This document shows positions 11,192 through 20,970 of a stretch of 39,472 nucleotides of DNA, one piece after another. The stretch is taken from positions 1 to 39,472 of the forward strand of contig NZ_LIUQ01000049.1 of assembly GCF_001276715.1 (NCBI RefSeq), read 5' to 3'. The notes beneath the pieces were generated by a model, which was not told the origin of the DNA, did no database searches, and was given only the letters and a program-made list of their open reading frames with translations. Numbering within the stretch: the first letter of the stretch is position 1; each line of letters opens with the position of its first letter. The position numbers and the translations under genes are program-made. Source of the DNA: Planktothricoides sp. SR001. Its GTDB lineage: Bacteria; Cyanobacteriota; Cyanobacteriia; Cyanobacteriales; Laspinemataceae.

Positions 11192-11688
11192 AAGAATGAT
11201 ATTGAGAAATAATCTTGATGAGTGATATTGGTAAAAAGTGATCGGTTTAGCGATCAAAGAAGGCCATTCTCTTCTACTGTTATCACAATAACGTTCAAAC
11301 GATCCTAGCCGGGACAAAAAAATGTAGTCGTCGGTGGGGAAAAGTAATAAATATATTATTACATATAACATATATTTAATAATATACTATATACAGCATA
11401 TACAGCATAAGACCAGAAACCTGGTTTCTATGCCCGGTTTATGAGGCGGGTTTATGGGTCGGGTTTATGGGTAATGGGTGTGAGGGCGAAGCATTCGGGT
11501 ACAAATATTAATGGTGAAAACCCAGAGTTAATTGCCCGGTAAGCGAAGCTATGCCGTCAGGCTTCATGCTTCGCCCCTACTGGGCAAATATTTGGGTAAA
11601 AAACCGGGTTTATATTTGATTTTTGGATTTCGGCAAATATTTGGGTAATAAACCCGGTTTCTATGCCTGTTTTTGGGGTTTCTAGGTA

Positions 11689-11757
11689 GGGGCAAAGCAT
11701 TCCGGCGGATAATTTATGGGAGAAAACTAGAAATCTACGACCGGAATGCTTCGCCCT
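11689..11757. repeat. REP-like element, copy A
   Basis: Inverted ends GGGGCAAAGCATTCCGG and CCGGAATGCTTCGCCC enclose a conserved ~35-bp core (GATAATTTATGGG...AAAACTAGAAATC). Core and ends match the copies at 11925-11992 and 18257-18324 almost base for base, defining a ~68-bp mobile-looking unit with no coding capacity. Confidence 0.88.
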
Positions 11758-11924
11758 TATTTGTGCTCCTGGTTTTTGGGTTAATCGACTTCGGCAAAGA
11801 AGAAACCGGGTTTCTATGTCAGTTTTGGACTTCGGCAAATGTGTGGGTAAGAAACCCGGTTTCTGGGGGAAAACAAGAAACCGGGTTTCTATTTTATTTT
11901 GGGACTTCCGCAAATATTTGGGTA

Positions 11925-11992
11925 GGGGCAAAGCATTCCGGCGGATAAATTATGGGAAAAAACTAGAAATTTATGACCGGAATGCTTCGCCC
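11925..11992. repeat. REP-like element, copy B
   Basis: This is a second ~68-bp unit with the same ends and core as copy A, differing at only a few positions. It sits inside the GAAACC/GGTTTC palindrome array, separating two arms that elsewhere adjoin. That suggests it inserted into the array. Confidence 0.88.
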
Positions 11993-12073
11993 TTATGCAA
12001 AGAAGAAACCGGGTTTCTATTTTATTTTTGGACTTCGGCAAATATTTGGGGAAGAAACCCGGTTTCTGGGTTC

Positions 12074-12355
12074 TTAGCGGAATTTATCTTTAAGAACTGC
12101 CTTTCCTGCCAAAATTTTGCCGCGAACAATCAAATACCAGGGAAAAGCAATAATCCAAAGTGCAACTATACAAATGAAAAGTATTACTGGCTTACAAGAA
12201 ATCCCTGACTTGTACTTATGCAAATTAATTTTCGACGAGTCAAACGCTGCCCAAATCGCTGAACCTAGAACAATTAACGATATCGTTGGATTCGGTAGTA
12301 ACAATCCCACAGTAACAAGTCCAAATGTAAACAAAAGAGCAGCCCACCATACCAT
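12074..12355 (-). CDS. Small integral membrane protein just past the CRISPR trailer
   Basis: This 93-aa protein has three hydrophobic segments (about residues 3-20, 25-40 and 56-80) and a short basic C-terminus (VRGKILAGKAVLKDKFR), and ends on a FPWYLIVR motif. I do not recognise a named family. AAAGGAG lies 8 nt before the ATG, strong evidence for a real gene. Its ATG is only 35 bp from the last, degenerate CRISPR repeat (12391-12426), on the strand on which the array is transcribed, and no terminator is visible between. It could therefore be expressed by readthrough from the array or from a promoter inside the terminal repeat or spacer. A link to CRISPR function is only positional. Confidence 0.75.
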   Translation of the reverse strand: MVWWAALLFTFGLVTVGLLLPNPTISLIVLGSAIWAAFDSSKINLHKYKSGISCKPVILFICIVALWIIAFPWYLIVRGKILAGKAVLKDKFR

Positions 12356-12390
12356 AGTTTTTCTCCTTTATGACAGTATTAACTGATTTA

Positions 12391-16417
<4,027 letters not shown>

Positions 16418-16453
16418 AGCTAAAATTATAACCCTTACCCAGCAAGATGTCTA
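16418..16453 (-). promoter_or_regulatory. Predicted array promoter
   Basis: Read on the minus strand, TAGACA (plus 16448-16453) and TATAAT (plus 16425-16430) are separated by exactly 17 bp. This is a near-consensus sigma70-type promoter with one mismatch in the -35. The expected start, about 7 nt downstream, falls at ~16418, the leader-repeat junction, so the primary transcript would begin with the first repeat. Confidence 0.7.
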
Positions 16454-16610
16454 GAGGCGGTTTGCGAGCCTCAGCAATTTTGTTGCTACAATTTTGCTAA
16501 ACCCCAAAAAATAAAACCCTGAAACCCTTACCCAGAGAGGCTGCGAGGCTCCCGACGAATTAGCTAAGTTACAGCGATTTTCCGTGAGCCTCGCAAGACC
16601 AGCTTACTAG
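16418..16610 (-). promoter_or_regulatory. CRISPR leader
   Basis: This 193-bp non-coding region lies between the cas2 stop and the first, perfect repeat. It contains a direct repeat of a 12-bp motif (ACCCTTACCCAG on the plus strand at 16431-16442 and 16524-16535). It also has an inverted repeat TGCGAGGCTC/GAGCCTCGCA (16542-16551 and 16586-16595) that could form a stem just past cas2. The motif copy nearest the array lies between the -35 and -10 boxes of the array promoter. A leader is where Cas1-Cas2 adds new spacers; here that role is inferred from position. Confidence 0.85.
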
Positions 16611-16892
16611 CTAAATAATCACCGAACCGGGAAACTCAGTAATCGGTGGCCCCACCCCCCAGGTTTCCACCTGCCCCGAAGTATGACGGGACAGAGGATA
16701 AAAGCGGATACTATCCTCCTCCAACTTCACTCGATATCGCAAACGTTTTTGCAACTCCTCGAACTTAGCTGAACTCAGGACACATTCAAACGTCGAATAC
16801 TGCACCCATTTGCCATAACCCTCCAGTAAATCATGGACTTTTTGACGACGTTTATTATCGGGAATGTCATAGACCACCACATAAAATAACAT
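16611..16892 (-). CDS. cas2: Cas2 adaptation protein
   Basis: This 93-aa protein has the Cas2 ferredoxin-like start MLFYVVVYDIPDNKRRQKVHDLLEGYG, with the conserved Asp of the first strand (YDIPD), followed by WVQYSTFECVL. The length is normal for the family. Cas2 forms the central dimer of the Cas1-Cas2 integrase that inserts spacers next to the leader. Its ATG overlaps the cas1 stop in TGATG, indicating translational coupling. The gene is the last cas gene, directly followed by the leader and array. The identification is secure. Confidence 0.97.
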   Translation of the reverse strand: MLFYVVVYDIPDNKRRQKVHDLLEGYGKWVQYSTFECVLSSAKFEELQKRLRYRVKLEEDSIRFYPLSRHTSGQVETWGVGPPITEFPGSVII

Positions 16893-17884
16893 CAGCGAAT
16901 TTGATAAGGGGAATACAGTTCAGTCGGTTGATAAACAAACTGCTTATACTTCTTCACTTGCTGAGTCAACAAATCCCATTTGGGCTGAACTTCTCCAGCC
17001 TCATTGGTAATCGTTTCTTCCATCCGTTGCACAAAAGCCTTGAGGAATTTCCTGCGTCCCGAATCATTCAGATAGCAGCCACTATTTTTATACAAAAAAT
17101 CATCGCGGCTATCAATCATTTGCCGATTCGCCAAATATAAAACTAGGGAATCAACCATCGGTGCCCGAAACTCCTCAATCAAATCTGAAGCCAAAGCCGC
17201 ATGACGTTCCGTTCCTTGGTGCAAACAAGCAGAATAAGGGTCGAGTCCTTGTAACTCAATCAAAGAAAGTAAATGATTCCACAACACTTGATAACCAAAA
17301 GATAACATCGCATTCACGGGATTTCCTGGGGGGCGTTTAGACCGACTGACAAACACAAAATCTGGATTGTCCAAACATTCCTCAAAAGCTGAGAAATATT
17401 GCGCCGCCCCCGCCCCTTCAAACCCCATTAACCGATCCAAAGACTCAACTTTTCCCGCTTGTTCTCGGCAATATTGCAAAGTCTTAATCGCCAAAGCAAC
17501 CACCTCGGAATTTTGCCGCCGTTGCTGCCGCTGTAGCAAAGTTCGAGAATTATTCAACTTGACTTGAACAATTTTTTGAGCCACTTGCAACCGTTCCGCA
17601 AAACCCAGTTGTTGCTGATATCGCGCTAATTGCCGATAACCTCGTTCAATGGGCAAAGTTCTGCCGTAACAATAGCCCATCCGAGATAAATAAACAATGG
17701 GAATATTGCGCTGTAAACAAGCCCGAATTGCCTGACTTGTTATTTGAGATTTGCCAAAAATTAAGACTTGTTCTAGCAGGGGTAACTGCACTTGACCCCA
17801 GACCACATCACCTTGTTTTACTACAAGCATTTCTTGGTCGAGACAAACATAGCACCCCTGCTGAGACACATAAAGTGTCTGCAT
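16892..17884 (-). CDS. cas1: Cas1 integrase
   Basis: This 330-aa protein is the metal-dependent integrase of spacer acquisition. Candidate catalytic residues are Glu156 in MGFEGAGAAQYF, His222 in CLHQGTERHA, and Asp234/Glu237 in LASDLIEEFR. The N-terminal beta-rich domain (MQTLYVSQQGCYVCL) and GNPVNAMLSFGYQVLWNH are also typical. No fusion to reverse transcriptase or Cas6 is present. The start ATG overlaps the stop of the upstream small membrane protein (TAATG), with AGAGGGAAG as ribosome-binding site inside that gene, so the two are coupled. It looks complete and active. Confidence 0.97.
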   Translation of the reverse strand: MQTLYVSQQGCYVCLDQEMLVVKQGDVVWGQVQLPLLEQVLIFGKSQITSQAIRACLQRNIPIVYLSRMGYCYGRTLPIERGYRQLARYQQQLGFAERLQVAQKIVQVKLNNSRTLLQRQQRRQNSEVVALAIKTLQYCREQAGKVESLDRLMGFEGAGAAQYFSAFEECLDNPDFVFVSRSKRPPGNPVNAMLSFGYQVLWNHLLSLIELQGLDPYSACLHQGTERHAALASDLIEEFRAPMVDSLVLYLANRQMIDSRDDFLYKNSGCYLNDSGRRKFLKAFVQRMEETITNEAGEVQPKWDLLTQQVKKYKQFVYQPTELYSPYQIR

Positions 17885-18162
17885 TATCTTCCCTCTATTT
17901 CATCCACTTTTTCTGTTTGCCGTAATTTGGCTTCTTGACGTTGAACTTCTTCCAAGATTTTCACTTGGCCGGGAGTTAAAAATCGCACGATTCCATCTAC
18001 CATTGCGGAGGATAATAAGGTGGAAGCCATGATTAAAACCGTGTTGGTAATTACTGCGGCTAATCCTAATGGGGCAATGAGTAAAATCATTAGAGTAATT
18101 GCGCCATTAATAAAGGCAACGGAAATATGACGAATGACCAGACCGCGCATGGATAAGTACAT
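17884..18162 (-). CDS. csx18: Small CRISPR-associated membrane protein, probably Csx18
   Basis: This 92-aa protein has a short N-terminus (MYLSMRGLVIRHISVAF), two hydrophobic helices at about residues 17-38 and 38-55 (GAITLMILLIAPLGLAAVI, NTVLIMASTLL), and a charged coiled-coil-like tail (LTPGQVKILEEVQRQEAKL). Small two-helix membrane proteins of this size next to cas1 in cyanobacteria are annotated as Csx18; I assign it from recall of that family, not from an alignment. CAGGAG lies 7 nt before the ATG. Its stop overlaps the cas1 start (TAATG), so it is translated together with Cas1. The role is unknown; the context suggests anchoring or regulating adaptation at the membrane. Confidence 0.8.
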   Translation of the reverse strand: MYLSMRGLVIRHISVAFINGAITLMILLIAPLGLAAVITNTVLIMASTLLSSAMVDGIVRFLTPGQVKILEEVQRQEAKLRQTEKVDEIEGR

Positions 18163-18204
18163 GAGAATCTCCTGATTTTTTAGATTTGGGTTAGTTGAAT
18201 TTGG

Positions 18205-18575
18205 CAGATCAGAAACCGGGTTTTTATGCCGGTTGTTTAGGCTGGGTTTTTGGGTAGGGGCGAAGCATTCCGGCAGATAACTTATGGGTAAAAACTAGAA
18301 ATCTATGACCGGAATGCTTCGCCCTCATTTGTTTACCGTGTTTTTGGGTTAATTGACTTCGGCAAATAAGAAACCGGGTTTCTAGGTTAATTTGGGACTT
18401 CGGCAAAGGTGTGGGTAAGAAACCCGGTTTCTGGGGAAAACAAGAAACCGGGTTTCTATGTCAGTTTTGGACTTCGGCAAATGTGTGGGCAAGAAACCCG
18501 GTTTCTGGGGAAAACAAGAAACCGGGTTTCTATTTCAGCTTTGGACTTCGGCAAAGACGTGGGTAATAAACCCGT
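18205..18575. repeat. AGAAACC-S-GGTTTCT palindrome array within the cas locus
   Basis: At least six palindromes in alternating orientation (from ~18210, 18368, 18416, 18443, 18490 and 18517) are joined by two linker types: GGGGAAAACA, and a longer one with TTTTGGACTTCGGCAAATGTGTGGG. The array is the same family as 11411-12069 on the other side of the CRISPR array. Confidence 0.87.
18257..18324. repeat. REP-like element, copy C
   Basis: This ~68-bp unit has inverted ends GGGGCGAAGCATTCCGG and CCGGAATGCTTCGCCC and the conserved GATAACTTATGGGTAAAAAC core seen in copies A and B. As at 11925, it sits inside an array of GAAACC/GGTTTC palindromes. Confidence 0.88.
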
Positions 18576-18587
18576 TTTTTTGGGTGT

Positions 18588-19064
18588 TTATTCTGGTTTA
18601 CTGGGTAATTTTTGCGGCTGAGTTGGTGGCTTTTTGGGGAGTTTTGGTGCTGAACTTTGCTTCATGGCATTTAATAAACTTTGCGTGAATTGTTTAGCCC
18701 GATTTATCTCAGAATTTTGGAAAAAAAGATAGTAACTTTTCGAGGCTGAGTGAACCGCAATCCATCGATGTTTGTTGACAAAGAATAAAATAATAAAAAT
18801 CACGCCAATGAAATAAGCAAATAACAGAGAAAAGCCTAACCAGAGTAACCACCAACTTCGTCCCTCTCCCAGAGAAACACTGTCTATTTTAGAGAGTCGA
18901 ATAAATGTTTCTACAGATTCTAATTCATAGGAAAGCTTGGTACGAATATACAGGAAATCTGGCTGAATTTGCATAGAGGTTTTCCCTTGGATGGGAATTA
19001 CTATTTCACCGAAACCTTGTCCAGCTTTGCCCTGGATTTCTGTAATATTTTTGAGAACAGTCAT
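18588..19064 (-). CDS. Membrane protein with possible PH-like C-terminal region
   Basis: This 158-aa protein is of no family I can name. Residues 1-65 are soluble and beta-like, residues ~71-95 are one or two hydrophobic helices (WWLLWLGFSLLFAYFIGVIF), and residues ~97-140 (HRWIAVHSASKSYYLFFQN...QFTQSLLNAM) read like the last strands and helix of a PH-like fold. The tail is Pro/Lys-rich (PKLPKKPPTQPQKLPSKPE). It lies between the CARF-HEPN gene and the Csx18-like gene in the same orientation, separated from both by palindrome repeats. No clear ribosome-binding site was seen before the ATG. It may be a CRISPR accessory protein or a passenger; position is the only evidence. Confidence 0.65.
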   Translation of the reverse strand: MTVLKNITEIQGKAGQGFGEIVIPIQGKTSMQIQPDFLYIRTKLSYELESVETFIRLSKIDSVSLGEGRSWWLLWLGFSLLFAYFIGVIFIILFFVNKHRWIAVHSASKSYYLFFQNSEINRAKQFTQSLLNAMKQSSAPKLPKKPPTQPQKLPSKPE

Positions 19065-19116
19065 AATTTTTTGTTGTGACGATTTAAGGATAATTAGCGG
19101 ATAGCGAATTTCGGGT

Positions 19117-19313
19117 TAATTGACTTCGGCAGATAAGAAACCGGGTTTCTAGGTTAATCTTGGACTTCGGCAAAGATTTGGGTAAGAAACCCGGTTTCTG
19201 GGGTCTGGGTAATGGGTTAGTTGACTTCGGCAAATAAGAAACCGGGTTTCTAGGTTAGCTTTGGACTTCGGCAAAGATGTGGGGAAGAAACCCGGTTTCT
19301 GGGGTCTGGGTAA
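19117..19313. repeat. AGAAACC-S-GGTTTCT palindrome array
   Basis: Two tandem copies of a ~90-bp unit each consist of TGACTTCGGCA(A/G)ATA, palindrome, TTGGACTTCGGCAAAGAT linker, inverted palindrome, then GGGGTCTGGGTAATGGG. The array occupies the gap between the CARF-HEPN stop and the 158-aa gene. Confidence 0.87.
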
Positions 19314-19320
19314 TGGGATT

Positions 19321-20598
19321 TTACTGGCGTAAACACTCTCGCAATAAGTCACAAATTGTCTGATTTAACACATTAAAAGGATTTTCCGTTTGTAAATCTA
19401 CTTTCTGCTGTAAAATTTGCCGCATATTTTTTAAAATCATTCCAGCATCTTCCACGGCTTGCTCGGAAACTCCGGCAAAATTATGCATAGATTGATTCCG
19501 ATTTTCACAAAATTCATTTAGCTCTTTTAACGGCATCATTAAACTCGGAGATTCTTGGTAATATTCCAGCATATCAATCATATTGTATCGACTCGGAAAA
19601 CCTTTGAACGGCAATCCTCGGGAATTGGTTTTTTCAAAATATTGGCAAAGCTTGCCGCCGTCAATTTGCTGGATTTGCTGCCAAAACCATTCGGTTTCAT
19701 TATATGTTTTCGGCCATTTAATGCTATGATTGGCTAATTTAGTTTGCAGCAAATATTTGAGAAAGCCTTCTTGGAATTTAAATACATCAGTCAAAAAGTC
19801 AGCATATTGCTTGTTTTTTAGCTCAATTACTGACTTAAAATACACTTCCTTCAAAAAAGCTAACTGATTTTTTTGCCGTAACTGACCGATCTCATTAATG
19901 AATTGGCGATTTATGTAAGTCGTCAGAGATTGAATTGCATTAAAAGCTTGGTCAAAATTAAAACCTAGCCGATAATGACCATATTGTAATAAACCTTGAA
20001 TTAAAGGGGTGGATAGATTGCTGGTTTCCAGTGTCACCAATGCCCCACTATAGTTATAGTCTTGAATTTGTCGTGCTAATACTTGAAAGTCAAACTCATT
20101 TTTGACTGTATCTACATTGGTTTGAAAAACTCGTGATTGTCCCTCTTTTTGTTCGCGGGGATTTCTTACTTGCCAAATCGAACTCTGAGGGGCATAACCG
20201 GCTGCTTGTAAAATACCCCAAGCGGTTTTCATTACAGGTGTCCCGGATGAAGCATTAAATTCCAAGCGGTTTTGTTTGCTTAAAAATGGTTGAGCATATT
20301 CTAGACCTTTGCGGGCTTCTTGTACGGCTAAATAGAAATTTACCGGGTCATTAGAAAGTTCTTCTGAGACAACAATCGGATCGATTATGTCTAGATTTAG
20401 TCCTAATTCACTATTCAGCCAATCTTTGGTATCTTGGGCTTTTTGGGCTAAATCTTGAGTGTAGAGCAAAATGACGCGCCGAATTTGATATTGTTGCTTC
20501 AGCAAATCACGAACTAAAGTAGAAATTGAGCCTTCTTCGTTAGTTTTTTCTGAGTATGGGTCTTGACTACCGACGAATGAAAGAATGATACTTGCCAT
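19321..20598 (-). CDS. CARF-HEPN protein (Csm6/Csx1-like cyclic-oligoadenylate-activated ribonuclease)
   Basis: This 425-aa protein opens with a CARF Rossmann fold (MASIILSFVGSQDPYS) and carries the ligand-site motif EFNASSGTPVMK (113-124). It resembles the TIGR02710-type CRISPR-associated CARF family. The C-terminal helical half has the HEPN ribonuclease motif R-N-Q-S-M-H (Arg367 to His372, R-x4-H) in NEFCENRNQSMHNF. In type III systems such proteins are activated by cyclic oligoadenylate made by Cas10 and degrade RNA non-specifically. Here Cas10 keeps GGDD, so the pair is consistent. It follows the cmr6-cmr1 gene on the same strand after a 372-bp repeat-filled gap, so it may have its own promoter. 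The ring size it responds to cannot be read from the sequence. Confidence 0.88.
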   Translation of the reverse strand: MASIILSFVGSQDPYSEKTNEEGSISTLVRDLLKQQYQIRRVILLYTQDLAQKAQDTKDWLNSELGLNLDIIDPIVVSEELSNDPVNFYLAVQEARKGLEYAQPFLSKQNRLEFNASSGTPVMKTAWGILQAAGYAPQSSIWQVRNPREQKEGQSRVFQTNVDTVKNEFDFQVLARQIQDYNYSGALVTLETSNLSTPLIQGLLQYGHYRLGFNFDQAFNAIQSLTTYINRQFINEIGQLRQKNQLAFLKEVYFKSVIELKNKQYADFLTDVFKFQEGFLKYLLQTKLANHSIKWPKTYNETEWFWQQIQQIDGGKLCQYFEKTNSRGLPFKGFPSRYNMIDMLEYYQESPSLMMPLKELNEFCENRNQSMHNFAGVSEQAVEDAGMILKNMRQILQQKVDLQTENPFNVLNQTICDLLRECLRQ

Positions 20599-20713
20599 GT
20601 TTTTTACTCTTTATTTAAATAAGAAACCGGGTTTCTGCGTTAACTTTGGGTTAGGTGACAAAGATTTGGGAAAGAAACCCGGTTTCTGGGGACTTCGCTT
20701 TTAGATATCAGTT

Positions 20714-20829
20714 GGGTTCGGGGTAGGCACCGCCATCGCGCTACCCCTACAGGCGATCTTAGCGATAGGCTGGGTACGATTACCCCAGGGTTCGGGGTAG
20801 GCACCGCCATCGCGCTACCCCTACAGGCG
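20714..20829. repeat. Direct repeat, 2 x 42 bp
   Basis: Two identical 42-bp copies start GGGTTCGGGGTAGGCACCGC and end GCTACCCCTACAGGCG. They lie at 20714-20755 and 20788-20829, 74 bp apart start to start. Each copy contains GGGGTAG...CTACCCC inverted arms and could fold as a hairpin. Confidence 0.88.
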
Positions 20830-20933
20830 TTTTCCCTCGTTTTCCCTCGTTCTCAGGGTCTCCCTGGGAATGCCGGTCTAGAGGCTCTGCCTCGTGTGAA
20901 TATCTAGTAAGAAACCTAACAGAATCTTAGAGA

Positions 20934-20964
20934 TAGGTTGGGTTTCGTACCTCAACCCAACCTA
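20934..20964. terminator. Hairpin just downstream of cmr6-cmr1
   Basis: TAGGTTGGGTT and AACCCAACCTA are perfect 11-bp inverted arms with a 9-nt loop, starting 7 bp past the stop of the fusion gene. No T-run follows, and the same motif is a common dispersed cyanobacterial repeat. It may weaken readthrough rather than act as a strict terminator. Confidence 0.5.
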
Positions 20965-20970
20965 CGAGTT

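Larger units (their letters stand above)
11411..12069. repeat. Array of AGAAACC-S-GGTTTCT palindromic repeats
   Basis: At least seven copies or variants of the near-palindrome AGAAACCGGGTTTCT or its complement alternate orientation. The linkers contain GACTTCGGCAAATATTTGGG or close variants. Pairs such as 11804-11864 form a unit: palindrome, linker, inverted palindrome. The same family recurs at 18205-18575, 19135-19310 and 20620-20690, always near the adaptation end of the CRISPR locus. It is a dispersed non-coding repeat of unknown nature. Confidence 0.85.
11192..12073. other. Gene-free repeat mosaic between the hybrid kinase and the CRISPR-side membrane gene
   Basis: The 180 bp next to the kinase gene probably carry its promoter. 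From 11411 onward the region is a mosaic of GAAACC-S-GGTTTC palindromes separated by a GGACTTCGGCAAAT-containing linker. Two REP-like elements (11689-11757 and 11925-11992) appear inserted between the palindromes. Open frames here consist of translated repeats and are not considered genes. Confidence 0.75.
18163..18587. other. Gene-free repeat region inside the cas operon
   Basis: This stretch separates the small membrane protein next to cas1 from the 158-aa gene upstream. It is made almost entirely of GAAACC/GGTTTC palindromes with GACTTCGGCAAA linkers and one REP-like element (18257-18324). Frames open through it are translated repeats. It may hold a separate promoter for the adaptation genes, but none is obvious. 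Confidence 0.75.
20599..20970. other. Repeat-filled gap between the Cmr operon and the CARF-HEPN gene
   Basis: The gap holds one GAAACC/GGTTTC palindrome pair (~20618-20690), a 42-bp direct repeat (20714-20755 and 20788-20829), a CAGGGTCTCCCTGGGAATG element and an inverted repeat (20934-20964). No gene is visible. The effector and adaptation genes may be transcribed separately from the cmr genes. Confidence 0.75.

Noticed and set aside
11192-11371. A 60-residue extension of the hybrid kinase.
   Set aside because: It has no similarity to the kinase family and no ribosome-binding site. The kinase domain starts right after the ATG at 11191.
11557-12208. Open frames encoding peptides rich in ETGFL or NPVSG.
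   Set aside because: They consist of translated GAAACC/GGTTTC palindromes and REP-like units, on both strands, and occur wherever these repeats occur.
16892-17884. A reverse transcriptase-Cas1 fusion, as occurs in some type III systems.
   Set aside because: Cas1 has a normal length and no RT motifs (for example YxDD) are seen in or next to it.
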